A stretch of 64,000 bases of DNA from Desulfosporosinus nitroreducens (GCF_023897015.1 NZ_JAMHFY010000003.1:62001-126000), one strand, 5' to 3'; shown: positions 43,771 through 53,473, counted from the stretch's first letter. Program-made: numbers and translations. The notes: a model not told the origin generated them from the letters alone.

Positions 43771-44007
43771 ATGAATCAAGAAGTGATTATGTATACTGTA
43801 CCCCTTTGACCTTATTGTTTTCGCGCTAAGCGATTCCTTTCGGGTAAAGGGATTTTGTTTACAGAGAAAAATATTGTATTTCCTAAGCATTTAAAAGAAA
43901 TGAGAAAGATGACCGATGCGATCGGAGTTCCCGTGACTATTGTGGGAAAACGGATTCTGACTCGTTTCTCGTCCTCTGAATATGAGGAGGTCTTTAGAAA
44001 TTACTAA
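43771..44007 (+). CDS. Selenocysteine glutaredoxin-like protein (UPYC)
   Basis: A 78-residue gene interrupted by an in-frame TGA at 43807-43809 (residue 13). With Sec it reads MNQEVIMYTVPL-U-PYCFRAKRFL, placing U exactly at the first Cys of the CPYC active site of glutaredoxins; the cis-Pro region GVPVTIVG and C-terminal SSSEYEEVF also match the NrdH/Grx family. A GAGGAGTG ribosome-binding site precedes ATG 43771. A hairpin beyond the TGA fits a SECIS. A thiol-disulfide redox protein in the cytoplasm. The frame would be broken without selenocysteine, and conservation after the TGA argues against a pseudogene. Overlaps mobA. Confidence 0.85.
43807..43840 (+). promoter_or_regulatory. Candidate SECIS of the Sec-glutaredoxin gene
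   Basis: Fifteen bases after TGA begins stem TCGC (43821-43824) / GCGA (43830-43833) with loop GCTAA. The loop begins with G, as bacterial SECIS elements require, and lies 16-20 bases after TGA. The stem is short. Confidence 0.6.
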
Positions 44008-44620
44008 GCCGCTGCAGGACTTGAGAAAACAACTTCCAAAATTGAACGCCACCGGAATTTTATTAGCAGGCGGAAAAAGCTCGCGAATGAAAAAGGATAA
44101 GGCCTTTCTTGAGATGGATGGACAGCCTCTGGTGGAACGGAGTTTAGAGGTTTTGCAAACCATATTTTCTCAGGTGATCATTAGTAGCAACAAGCCTGAA
44201 CTTTTTGCGCGCTATGATGTACCAATAATTAAGGATGAGCTGCTTGATCGAGGTCCGATAGAAGGACTTTATCAAGGATTAAAAGCAGCGGCCAATGATA
44301 ATGTTTTCTTTGTTGCCTGTGATATGCCGTTTTTAAAGACAGACCTTATTCGTTATTTGGCAAGGTGGATTCCGGAGTATGATATCGTCGTTCCAAAAAC
44401 TCAGGCCGGCCTACATCCTTTACATGCCTTTTATCATCGTCGCTGCCTTCCCACAATTAAAAAAAGTCTTGAGGCAGGTCGCCTCAAGATTATTGATCTC
44501 TTTTTGCTTTGTTCAGTAAAGTATGTGGAGGAAACGGAACTGGAGAGTTTTTCGGATCTAACGAATGTCTTCTATAACGTGAACACACCAGAAGATTGGG
44601 CTGCTATACATAAACGATAA
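43982..44620 (+). CDS. mobA: Molybdenum cofactor guanylyltransferase MobA
   Basis: Nucleotidyltransferase that converts Mo-molybdopterin to the guanine dinucleotide form used by formate dehydrogenase. The signature LLAGGKSSRMKKDKAFLEMDGQPLVER (about 28-54, quoted in pieces) with CDMPFLK is clear. 212 residues from ATG 43982; that ATG overlaps the last codons of the Sec-glutaredoxin and has no good ribosome-binding site. GAGGAGG at 43984-43990 is 9 bases before an in-frame ATT at 44000, so an unusual ATT start or a later start is possible. Confidence 0.93.
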   Translation: MRRSLEITKPLQDLRKQLPKLNATGILLAGGKSSRMKKDKAFLEMDGQPLVERSLEVLQTIFSQVIISSNKPELFARYDVPIIKDELLDRGPIEGLYQGLKAAANDNVFFVACDMPFLKTDLIRYLARWIPEYDIVVPKTQAGLHPLHAFYHRRCLPTIKKSLEAGRLKIIDLFLLCSVKYVEETELESFSDLTNVFYNVNTPEDWAAIHKR

Positions 44621-44639
44621 TCAGGAACTTCAAACTGCC

Positions 44640-45431
44640 TCAATTGTTAGCGATAATTCGTTCGGGACAGGTATAAATATTTAAGCGTTGTTCTCTTGCA
44701 AATCCAACTACAGTAATGTTTAAAGCAGTCGCTTGAGAAAGGGCCATATCTGTTGGTGCCCCACGGGCGATGAGTATGGGTACTTTCATTTTGGCAACCT
44801 TAAGCAGGATTTCTGAGGAAACTCGACCACTAAAAAAAATCACATGGTTTTCAAGATTTAACTTAGTGCGAAAGGCTTCACCGCCGAGCTTATCAAAAAC
44901 ATTGTGCCTGCCAATATCATAACTTGTCAGGATTACATTCCCTTTATAACCAACTCCCCCACTGTGTACCCCACCGGTCTCCTGAAAGAGTGGGAGATAA
45001 GATTGCAAAAACTTAGCATAATCATAGGCTTCTTGAAGTAAAATGCTATAGGTTGATGTAAGGGGTTTGACCATTAGAGCGTCATTGGCAAAACAAAAAG
45101 AAGCTCGGCTTTTACCGCAACAAGCGGAAACAAATCGTTTGCTCATGAGTTCTTTTTGTAAGACGCAGGGTTTACCTTCGACCCAAATCATATGGTCCGA
45201 GGGATCTTGGCGAATTTCGTATACGTCCTCTGGAACTCGAATGAACCCTTCATTGAATAAAAATCCAAGTGTAAGTTCCTCAGTTTGAGAAGGCGAGCAC
45301 AATAGCGTAGCAATCTCCTCGCGGTTGTAGTGTACTGTTAGAGGAACCTCTCGGACTACTGTGTCTTCCACCCATTCTAGTGATGTCCCCTTAGCTTTAA
45401 GAATGGAATGGGCAATAGTTTGGTTTGGCAT
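44640..45431 (-). CDS. fdhD: Formate dehydrogenase accessory sulfurtransferase FdhD
   Basis: Delivers sulfur to the Mo/W cofactor of formate dehydrogenase. About 263 residues from ATG 45431, which has AGGAGGTAAC just upstream; a longer frame to 45470 lacks one. Blocks visible: EVPLTVHYNREEIATLLCSP, the cysteine loop VSACCGKSR, GGVHSGGV, and YDIGRHNVFDKLGGEA. The Cys pair in the loop is CC rather than the common CxxC. Convergent with mobA and divergent from the Moco-controlled moa operon. Confidence 0.95.
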   Translation of the reverse strand: MPNQTIAHSILKAKGTSLEWVEDTVVREVPLTVHYNREEIATLLCSPSQTEELTLGFLFNEGFIRVPEDVYEIRQDPSDHMIWVEGKPCVLQKELMSKRFVSACCGKSRASFCFANDALMVKPLTSTYSILLQEAYDYAKFLQSYLPLFQETGGVHSGGVGYKGNVILTSYDIGRHNVFDKLGGEAFRTKLNLENHVIFFSGRVSSEILLKVAKMKVPILIARGAPTDMALSQATALNITVVGFAREQRLNIYTCPERIIANN

Positions 45432-45587
45432 TGTTACCTCCTTGGACCTTACCTTTCTTATAGTGTACAATATTTTTGGAAAAACCTGAATCTTTTTTTT
45501 ATAAAAAGGTAAATGTATATGTATTAATAAAAGGAATTCTCAAACTTATCGCGAATTATCTTCTAATAAGGTTAAAATTGAATAGTA

Positions 45588-45716
45588 CGTGCTCCGAAGC
45601 TGGATTACCTAAAGCAGAGGCTATGGTGACCAGACTAGTGTCTTAAGACACTCGGGTATTACGGGAAACTGTGATATCTCCTGCTGGAAAGGAGTCTGTC
45701 GACAGGTGGAATATAT
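45588..45716 (+). promoter_or_regulatory. Moco (molybdenum cofactor) RNA motif / riboswitch
   Basis: Located between fdhD and moaA. Recognisable conserved parts of the Moco RNA motif are GCTCCGAAGC near the 5' end, ACTCGGGTATTACGGGAAACTG in the centre, and CTCCTGCTGGAAAGGAG near the 3' end. It is followed at once by a terminator and moaA. The same motif class can sense tungsten cofactor. It probably lowers moaA-moaC transcription when cofactor is ample. Confidence 0.8.
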
Positions 45717-45717
45717 T

Positions 45718-45748
45718 CCCCGGTTGTTTACAGACCGCGGGTTTTTTT
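45718..45748 (+). terminator. Moco riboswitch terminator
   Basis: CCCCGGT / GACCGCGGG stem with a TTGTTTACA loop, followed by seven T. Lies 36 bases upstream of moaA. Confidence 0.85.
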
Positions 45749-45784
45749 GTGTTTCCAAATTTAATCTAAGAAAGAGGAGTCGCA

Positions 45785-46759
45785 ATGCAAGATCAATTTC
45801 TTAGGCGAATTGACTATCTCAGAATTTCAGTCACTGATCGTTGTAATCTACGCTGTAAATATTGTATGCCGGTTGACGGAATAGAGTGGATGCCCCATGA
45901 CTTCATTCTTTCTTTCGAAGAAATACTAAGGTTGATGAAGATAAGTACTCAATTAGGTTTTAGGCGCTTTCGCATCACGGGGGGAGAACCCTTAGTTCGC
46001 AAAGATATCTTAGATTTTCTTCGTGAGGCAGCTCAACTTCCGGGGGTCGAGGATCTTATGCTTACAACTAATGGAATGTTACTTCCGGAAATGGCCTTTG
46101 ATTTAAAAGCTGCGGGAGTACAGCGGGTTAATATCAGCTTGGATACTATGGATCGAACTCGTTTCTTCGAGAATACTCGGGGGGGTGATGTCTCGAAAGT
46201 GATTCAAGGGATCTTTCGTTCTCTTGAGGCCGGATTAAATCCGGTTAAAATTAATGTCGTAGTTGTACGCGGGTTTAATACGGAAGAGTTGCCCAGCTTT
46301 CTAAAGCTGGCTAAGCAATATCCGCTCCATGTCCGATTTATTGAGCTCATGCCAATTGGCGTTAGCTCAGAGCATCGTAATGAATTTGTCTCTATTAAGG
46401 ACATGAAAGAACTTTTAGGACTGAATGAAGATGACCTTCCAACCAAGGACATTCCCGGTGGAGGCCCGGCAGAGTATTTTCGGCCAAGCGGTTATAAGGG
46501 AAGTATCGGCTTTATTAGTGCCCTGAGTCGCCATTTTTGCGATACTTGTAATCGTGTGCGCTTAACAGCGGACGGTAAGCTAAGACCGTGTTTGCATAGC
46601 AAACATGAAGTTGATTTGCGTGAGGTCCTGCGGTCGGGCAGTTCAGACCAGGATATTCTGAATGTATTTGCTCAGGCAGTTTGGCATAAACCCGCAGAGC
46701 ATCATATGAATAACGAAGCGTGGCAAGATACACGTGTAATGTCTCAGATCGGAGGGTAA
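45785..46759 (+). CDS. moaA: GTP 3',8-cyclase MoaA
   Basis: Radical SAM enzyme starting molybdopterin synthesis from GTP. The first cluster is at C23-x3-C27-x2-C30 (DRCNLRCKYC), the second at FCDTCNRVRLTADGKLRPC near the C-terminus, both intact. Length 324 is typical. ATG 45785 follows AAGAGGAGTCGC. First gene of moaA-moaC-MOSC-mogA downstream of a Moco riboswitch. Confidence 0.97.
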   Translation: MQDQFLRRIDYLRISVTDRCNLRCKYCMPVDGIEWMPHDFILSFEEILRLMKISTQLGFRRFRITGGEPLVRKDILDFLREAAQLPGVEDLMLTTNGMLLPEMAFDLKAAGVQRVNISLDTMDRTRFFENTRGGDVSKVIQGIFRSLEAGLNPVKINVVVVRGFNTEELPSFLKLAKQYPLHVRFIELMPIGVSSEHRNEFVSIKDMKELLGLNEDDLPTKDIPGGGPAEYFRPSGYKGSIGFISALSRHFCDTCNRVRLTADGKLRPCLHSKHEVDLREVLRSGSSDQDILNVFAQAVWHKPAEHHMNNEAWQDTRVMSQIGG

Positions 46760-46762
46760 GCA

Positions 46763-47230
46763 GTGGATTTAACACATTTTGATGAAGAAGGACGCGCTCG
46801 AATGGTAGATGTCAGTGACAAGGCTGAAACGGCGCGAGTTGCCGTTGCCCAGGGGAAAATACTGATGATGCCAGAAACCTTGGAAAGAATTCGCTCAGGT
46901 CTTATTGCCAAAGGAGATGTTTTGGCAGTGGCCCAAGTCGCAGGAATCATGGCGGCAAAGCAGACTTCACAGTTGATCCCTATGTGCCATCCCTTGGCAA
47001 TAACCGGTGCCAAACTAAGCTTCAAATTGGTAGAACCCGGTGAGATAGACATCGAAGCTATCGTGAAAGTCCAGGGCAAAACTGGTGTGGAAATGGAAGC
47101 ACTGACAGCGGTTAGTGTCGCTGCCTTGACCATCTACGATATGTGCAAAGCAATTGATAAGACTATGACGATTCGGGATATTTATCTAGTTGAAAAGTTG
47201 GGCGGGAAAAGTGGACATTTCGTACGTTAA
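46763..47230 (+). CDS. moaC: Cyclic pyranopterin monophosphate synthase MoaC
   Basis: Acts directly after MoaA to form c[30 protein letters not shown] (catalytic His region) and the central [25 protein letters not shown] are diagnostic. 155 residues. GTG 46763 lies 4 bases after the moaA stop, with GGAGGG overlapping the end of moaA. Confidence 0.97.
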   Translation: MDLTHFDEEGRARMVDVSDKAETARVAVAQGKILMMPETLERIRSGLIAKGDVLAVAQVAGIMAAKQTSQLIPMCHPLAITGAKLSFKLVEPGEIDIEAIVKVQGKTGVEMEALTAVSVAALTIYDMCKAIDKTMTIRDIYLVEKLGGKSGHFVR

Positions 47231-47260
47231 ATAATTTGGTATGAAAGAGAGGGCTTTATA

Positions 47261-47695
47261 ATGGGGAAAATTATAGCGGTTTGTACAAGTGAGCGGAAAG
47301 GAATGCGCAAAAAGAATGTGGGTGAAGGAGTCTTAAAAGTCAACTTTGGCCTTGAAGGAGATGCCCATGGTGGAGATTGGCATCGTATGGTTAGCTTGCT
47401 TGCGATGGAAAGTATTAAGACGATGCAGGATAAAGGGTTGAAGGTAGGCCCAGGAGATTTTGCAGAGAATTTAACAACAGAAGGAATAGAATTGTTTACT
47501 TTGCCGATCGGAACAAAGCTAAAAATTGGTGCAACTAGTTTAGGGGAAGTTACCCAAATTGGCAAGGAGTGCCATACGAAATGCGCGATTTTCTATCAGG
47601 CTGGGGATTGTGTCATGCCGAAAGAAGGGATCTTTATTCGATTACTGGAAGGCGGAGCAGTTCGAGTTGGGGATAGTATTGAGGTGATTAGTTAA
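47261..47695 (+). CDS. MOSC domain protein
   Basis: Protein of 144 residues with the MOSC fold: VCTSERKGMRKKNV start, GLEGDAHGGDWHRMVSLLA, GDFAENLTTEGI, and a Cys motif ECHTKCAIFYQAGDC near residue 107-121. MOSC proteins bind or carry sulfurated molybdenum cofactor. Its position between moaC and mogA is the usual one. Start ATG 47261 follows AGAGAGGGC. Overlaps mogA by 1 base. Confidence 0.93.
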   Translation: MGKIIAVCTSERKGMRKKNVGEGVLKVNFGLEGDAHGGDWHRMVSLLAMESIKTMQDKGLKVGPGDFAENLTTEGIELFTLPIGTKLKIGATSLGEVTQIGKECHTKCAIFYQAGDCVMPKEGIFIRLLEGGAVRVGDSIEVIS

Positions 47696-48189
47696 TGCTT
47701 CGTGTGGGAGTAATTACTGCAAGTGATAAAGGGTCGCGTGGAGAAAGAGAAGATCTGTCAGGGCCTGCCTTGGCCAAACTTGTTCAAGAGATTGGCGGGG
47801 AGGTAGTGGAGTACGTAGTGCTCCCAGACGACCAAGCGAAACTAGAAAAAACGATGTGTCTTTGGGCAGATGAGCTTAGCTTGGATTTGATCTTGACTAC
47901 GGGGGGGACCGGATTTTCAATGCGGGATGTGACCCCAGAAGCAACGTTAGCTGTAGCAGATCGTATGGTCCCGGGTATAGCTGAGGTGATGCGGATGGAG
48001 AGCCTTAAAGTAACGCCAAAGGCTATGTTAAGCAGAGCAATTGCAGTCCTTAGAAAGCGGACATTGATTATTAATATGCCGGGCAGTCCTAAAGCGGTAC
48101 GCGAGTGTTTCGCTGCAATTGCCCCTGCAATTCCTCATGGAATTCAAATTCTCAAAGGGGAAGCCAATGAATGTGCATCAACAGTTTAG
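47695..48189 (+). CDS. mogA: Molybdopterin adenylyltransferase MogA/MoaB
   Basis: Adenylylates molybdopterin before metal insertion. VGVITASDKGSRGEREDLSGP start, LILTTGGTGFSMRDVTPEAT (about 63-82), and the MPGSPKAVRECF end are the family blocks. 164 residues. ATG 47695 overlaps the MOSC stop. Last gene of the operon; a palindromic terminator follows. Confidence 0.95.
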   Translation: MLRVGVITASDKGSRGEREDLSGPALAKLVQEIGGEVVEYVVLPDDQAKLEKTMCLWADELSLDLILTTGGTGFSMRDVTPEATLAVADRMVPGIAEVMRMESLKVTPKAMLSRAIAVLRKRTLIINMPGSPKAVRECFAAIAPAIPHGIQILKGEANECASTV

Positions 48190-48261
48190 CAACTTTAATC
48201 AGTCGTTATTCGGAGTAATTTATAACATTAAACTACAATAATTGAAAAGTGATTTAGTTGT

Positions 48262-48303
48262 AGCTCAAAAAGGGATTGGCGATGTGCCAATCCCTTTTGA
48301 GCT
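48262..48303. terminator. Bidirectional terminator between mogA and the EamA gene
   Basis: AGCTCAAAAAGGGATTGGC / GCCAATCCCTTTTGAGCT hairpin with a short loop lies between convergent genes. Confidence 0.85.
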
Positions 48304-48317
48304 ATGGATACTAATTG

Positions 48318-49265
48318 CTATACTTTTGCAACTTCTGTCGTTGATTCTATCCCCTTTTGGTTTTCAGCAATCTGAATATAAATCACAACTCCAAGGATAA
48401 TACACATCCCTGCCATATTGTTGAAATTCAGGGTTTGATTAAATACGAAATACCCTAAAATGCTTGCCATAACTGGGTCAAGTGAATAGAAGATTTGCAT
48501 ATAGCTGGGCTCAATATATTTTAAGCCTTTTATATAGAAAGAATAACAGCCGATTTGAGGAATTAAACCAAAACCTAAGACGACTAATAAGGCGTATCCA
48601 TGGGTTTCACTGCTTATTTGAACGATAGAACTTACCACAGTCACAGGGGAAGTAGAAAATGATAAAATTATTACAGCGAATAAAGCAATATACATCAGAA
48701 CGGCATTTTCATCCACTCCCTCTTCTAATAAGTATTTCTCTAGAGTCATCATTATTGACCAACTCAAGATAGTCAATAAAATCCAGAATAATCCGTAGTA
48801 GTTGAGGTGAAATCCTTGACTAAAAACATCCAGAACTAAACAAACTCCAAAGACAGTGATGATTGCAGCTCCAATTTTCCTTGTAGTAATCCTATGTTTA
48901 AAGACAATTCTTGAAATAATCATAATAACAAATACGTTACAGAAAATTAGAGTAGAGACAATTCCTACCGGGAAATAGCTTACAGATTTAACGAACGAAG
49001 TATTTGAGATCGCGGAGGTCATTCCTCCCAATAATATAAATACGAACAGCTTCGGTCTAATTATGAAACCCGGTTTATTAGTAATAAGCAGCATGGTTGA
49101 AAAAAATATTAAGTTATAGGCCGGAGCTAAAATCGCAATGCTTTGTGCCCCCAGACCAAGGTCACTTAACCAAGTGCAGAAGGTACCATTAGTACCCCAG
49201 AAAATGCCCGAAAACATCGCATAGAAAAGTCCTAATCTTTTATTGCTTAAATAATTGGTTCTCAA
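48318..49265 (-). CDS. EamA/DMT family transporter
   Basis: Protein of 315 residues with ten predicted membrane spans in two EamA halves. GIFWGTNGTFCTWLSDLG near the start and the later SLDPVMASILGYFVFNQTLN are typical drug/metabolite transporter blocks. TTG 49265 is the start with AGGAGGAAACGG upstream. Function (amino acid or metabolite export) cannot be assigned. Divergent from the NYN-domain gene. Confidence 0.88.
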   Translation of the reverse strand: MRTNYLSNKRLGLFYAMFSGIFWGTNGTFCTWLSDLGLGAQSIAILAPAYNLIFFSTMLLITNKPGFIIRPKLFVFILLGGMTSAISNTSFVKSVSYFPVGIVSTLIFCNVFVIMIISRIVFKHRITTRKIGAAIITVFGVCLVLDVFSQGFHLNYYGLFWILLTILSWSIMMTLEKYLLEEGVDENAVLMYIALFAVIILSFSTSPVTVVSSIVQISSETHGYALLVVLGFGLIPQIGCYSFYIKGLKYIEPSYMQIFYSLDPVMASILGYFVFNQTLNFNNMAGMCIILGVVIYIQIAENQKGIESTTEVAKV

Positions 49266-49425
49266 ACCGTTTCCTCCTGAACTTCTTTGTAGTTCGTTAC
49301 AGTCAGTAAATAATCCTGTATCCCGAAATAATTATCTGCAATACCTGCATATAGAGCCTGTAACGGCGGCTTGTCACGTCTGTCCATCTTATCACGTAGA
49401 ATATATAAGATTAGGGGGCTGTGAG

Positions 49426-50259
49426 GTGATCAATTTGAAAGCCATAGCATTTGTCGATTATGAGAATATTTGGACCAGTTTATTAGACCGAGGGTATGAA
49501 TTATCGCCAGAACAGTTAGTTCGGTTTCTACAACTATATGCAGAGCGTAATAATATCTATTTATTGGCTGTCTATCTCTATGCTAACTTTGACCGCGAGG
49601 AATTTTGGAGAACCCAAACAACCTTTGAGAAAACAAATGTTTTTACCCGTCATGTCTATGGAAAGAATAACTATTCGAGCACAGAACTTCGGCGAAATGC
49701 GGCAGACCTAGAACTAATGCTCGAAGCTCAAGAAATATTGCTGACAAGAGCATCTACTTTTGATATGTATTTATTGCTAACAGGTGATGGAGACTTTCTT
49801 TCATTATTAAGAAAAGTACGAGCCTGGGGGAAAGACGTTAAGGTGATTGGGATAGCTGGAAGTGTTCATCATGCTTTGCAACCTTTTTGTGAGGAAGATG
49901 ATCTTTTGCAGTGGATTCTCCTGGAAAAACGTGATGCGGAGTATCATCCAGAGCAGGATTTGGAACAAGGAATTCAGGTCCTTGGAACACTCCAGGTACG
50001 CCTGCCCTATGTCGCATCCACTAAGGCTAGAGCGGCATTGACAGAACTTCTGGGACGTTCGATCTCACAAGTAAAAGAGTTTATTCGATATACTTTGAAA
50101 GAAGATTTTTTGACAGAGAAAGAGCATCCCGATCTAAACTTGAAGATTGGTAAGACAAAAATATACCTTCTTAATCTAAAAAATCCTAAGGTTCAGAAGG
50201 CATTGGGGAGCCTCTATGAGGAAGTATCCCAGCGGCAATTAAAATTAACTTTAGAGTAA
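49426..50259 (+). CDS. NYN domain protein, LabA-like, with C-terminal winged-helix region
   Basis: About 277-residue protein. The NYN nuclease-type domain is at residues 1-145: AIAFVDYENIW with acidic Asp/Glu, and LLTGDGDFLSLLRKVRAWGKDVKVIG with the second acidic pair. The last 90 residues (AALTELLGRSISQVKEFIRY...) resemble an OST-HTH/winged helix. The NYN fold suggests RNA cleavage or binding; the role is unknown. The start GTG 49426 follows AGGGGG (7 bases); TTG 49435 is also possible. A longer upstream frame from 49255 lacks family-like sequence. Confidence 0.85.
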   Translation: MINLKAIAFVDYENIWTSLLDRGYELSPEQLVRFLQLYAERNNIYLLAVYLYANFDREEFWRTQTTFEKTNVFTRHVYGKNNYSSTELRRNAADLELMLEAQEILLTRASTFDMYLLLTGDGDFLSLLRKVRAWGKDVKVIGIAGSVHHALQPFCEEDDLLQWILLEKRDAEYHPEQDLEQGIQVLGTLQVRLPYVASTKARAALTELLGRSISQVKEFIRYTLKEDFLTEKEHPDLNLKIGKTKIYLLNLKNPKVQKALGSLYEEVSQRQLKLTLE

Positions 50260-50475
50260 AATTATGCATAGAAGGGTCTAAATCTGGCAATTATAGTGGT
50301 TAGACGATATGGAGATGCGCAGGGGGAGAGGGGTTAAGCAAATTTAAAATATCTAGAGCGTGAAACAAGAAGCAATCGGATGATTTTCATAGTAAATAAC
50401 GTTTAAACCCAAATTTTTGGGGATTTAGGGGGGTTGCTTTCCCGCAGCCCCTTGCATATTATTATAGATATATTG

Positions 50476-50502
50476 TTAGCACTCAATAGAGTCGAGTGCT
50501 AA
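50476..50502. promoter_or_regulatory. CIRCE operator (HrcA site)
   Basis: Perfect TTAGCACTC-N9-GAGTGCTAA inverted repeat, 38 bases upstream of groES. HrcA represses groESL here under non-stress conditions. Confidence 0.98.
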
Positions 50503-50540
50503 CAAATATTAAATAAAAAACATAGGAGGGACTTTTCTTC

Positions 50541-50825
50541 ATGAACATTAAACCTCTCGCAGATCGGGTAATCATTAAAGCACTCCCGATGGAAGAAAAA
50601 ACAAAGAGCGGTATTATTATGCCAGATACTGCTAAGGAAAAACCACAAGAAGGCGAAGTGGTCGCTGTAGGACCTGGTAAAATGGAAAAAGGTCAACGCA
50701 TTGTTTTAGATGTTAAAGCCGGTGATCGCGTAATTTATTCAAAATATGCAGGAACCGAAGTTAAGTATGATGGTGAGGAATACTTAATTCTGAAAGAAAC
50801 CGATATTTTAGCCATTATTGGCTAG
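50541..50825 (+). CDS. groES: Co-chaperonin GroES
   Basis: Ten-kDa ring that caps Gro[21 protein letters not shown] start, the mobile loop [19 protein letters not shown], and the [16 protein letters not shown] end are canonical. 94 residues. ATG 50541 follows ATAGGAGGGAC. First gene of the CIRCE-controlled groESL operon. Confidence 0.98.
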   Translation: MNIKPLADRVIIKALPMEEKTKSGIIMPDTAKEKPQEGEVVAVGPGKMEKGQRIVLDVKAGDRVIYSKYAGTEVKYDGEEYLILKETDILAIIG

Positions 50826-50833
50826 TTCAATAA

Positions 50834-52507
<1,674 letters not shown>

Positions 52508-52599
52508 AAAGAGCCTGAAAGGCTTGTGTACAAGGGTTGCAGGTCTTAAAGGTTGGTAGTTATACCGTTTTTTGCCATAACTTATAAAATACTTTTACG

Positions 52600-52644
52600 G
52601 AGTCCTCTCATGAGTTAACTGAACTTGCGAGAGGACTCTTTCTT
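52600..52644 (+). terminator. Terminator after groEL
   Basis: GAGTCCTCTC (52600-52609) / GAGAGGACTC (52629-52638) stem followed by TTTCTT, about 90 bases after groEL. Confidence 0.8.
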
Positions 52645-52778
52645 CATGGACTTGGTAACCTTTTCATTTTTGGCGAGACAGGGTTCCCCTTATTTCGAAG
52701 CGGTCCGAATTAGCGTGGTGGGAGTTCAGCGAAGCACAGTTGTTGCGGAAATGGTACAAAGGAATATAATAGCGATTA

Positions 52779-52829
52779 CCATGTTATGTAAAAACCCGCT
52801 GCATTTGAGCGGGTTTTTACATAACATGG
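52779..52829. terminator. Long bidirectional terminator between groEL and the Sec-glutaredoxin gene
   Basis: A perfect 22-bp stem, CCATGTTATGTAAAAACCCGCT / AGCGGGTTTTTACATAACATGG (quoted in part), around a 7-base loop, with A and T tracts on each side. It directly abuts the stop codon of the minus-strand gene. Confidence 0.9.
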
Positions 52830-53177
52830 TTAAATTCTCTCCGGCGTAGTATTAAAGCAATACGAACATTTCGGACAAGTTACTTGGAGTGCTCCTTTAT
52901 TAATAGGAACCCGCATCTTGGCTTGGCATTTCTCGCATTCTATGACCCGATGATCGACTAACTGTAGAATCCGCGCCTGATCAAAGCCGACAACCAATTG
53001 ATCACCAATCAGAAAAGAAGGAACTCCGCTGACGTTTCTACGGATTAACTCTGAGCGGGCTTGTTCATCACGGTTGATATCCTTTTCTACAAAATGAATC
53101 TTATGCTGCGAAAGAAACTTCTTCGCTGTAAAACAATGCGGTCAGGTTTGTGTGGTGAATATGATGACGTTCTTCAT
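52830..53177 (-). CDS. Selenocysteine glutaredoxin with zinc-ribbon tail (UPHC)
   Basis: A 115-residue gene with in-frame TGA at 53144-53142 (residue 12): MKNVIIFTTQT-U-PHCFTAKKFL places U at the first Cys of a glutaredoxin CPHC/CPYC active site. The Grx/NrdH core continues (VEKDINRDEQAR, VSGVPSFLIGD with cis-Pro, VVGFDQARILQLV). A C-terminal zinc ribbon follows, CEKCQAKMRVP and CPKCSYC. AAGGAGT precedes the ATG. It has a SECIS-like hairpin and ends at a strong terminator. The frame after TGA is fully protein-like, so recoding is far more likely than a nonsense mutation. Role: cytoplasmic thiol/selenol redox. Confidence 0.85.
53108..53144 (-). promoter_or_regulatory. Candidate SECIS of the zinc-ribbon Sec-glutaredoxin gene
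   Basis: On the minus strand, 15 bases after the TGA, GCGAAGAAGTTTCTTTCGC (53126-53108) folds as GCGAA-GA / TC-(U)-UUCGC with an apical AGUU loop and a bulged U, as in known bacterial SECIS elements. Confidence 0.6.
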
Positions 53178-53259
53178 AGCAACTTACTCCTTCCCCATAT
53201 GCGTATGCTAAACTGAAATTCTTATTTGCTTACACGGTTTTCCCAGGCAAACCGCTTAA

Positions 53260-53428
53260 CTAAAACCCGAAGGCCGTGTAGATCCATAGTGCTGTAGTGC
53301 ATGCAGTAAACCGTTGGCTCATCTTAGACTTTGGTAGCGTGAACGCGTCTGCTTTTCCTTTTGGATGATAATGCATAAAGAGAGAATTTCTCTCCACATT
53401 CCTGACAAAGCAGATCAAAACTTGGCAT
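53260..53428 (-). pseudogene. Degraded FmdB-like zinc-ribbon gene
   Basis: From ATG 53428 (minus) the frame reads MPSFDLLCQECGEKFSLYAL, the N-terminus of an FmdB/rhodanese-type zinc ribbon, but hits TAA after 34 codons. A frameshifted continuation, KSKMSQRFTACTTALW, resembles the usual C-terminal half. One indel seems to have broken the gene. It sits upstream of the Sec-glutaredoxin gene, behind a CsoR-like operator. The assignment rests on short segments. Confidence 0.5.
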
Positions 53429-53454
53429 GATGGTTCCCACTACTAAAAAATGTC

Positions 53455-53473
53455 TATACCCCTTATGGGTATA
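53455..53473. promoter_or_regulatory. CsoR/CstR-like operator
   Basis: TATACCCC-TT-ATGGGTATA is a near-palindrome of the GC-flanked ATACCC...GGGTAT form bound by CsoR-family repressors (copper or persulfide sensing). It lies 27 bases upstream of the FmdB-like remnant and could control that remnant and the downstream Sec-glutaredoxin gene. Confidence 0.55.

Noticed and set aside
52625-52849. Plus-strand frame of 74 codons after groEL
   Set aside because: It lies inside one terminator and runs through the 22-bp palindrome at 52779-52829; not protein-like.
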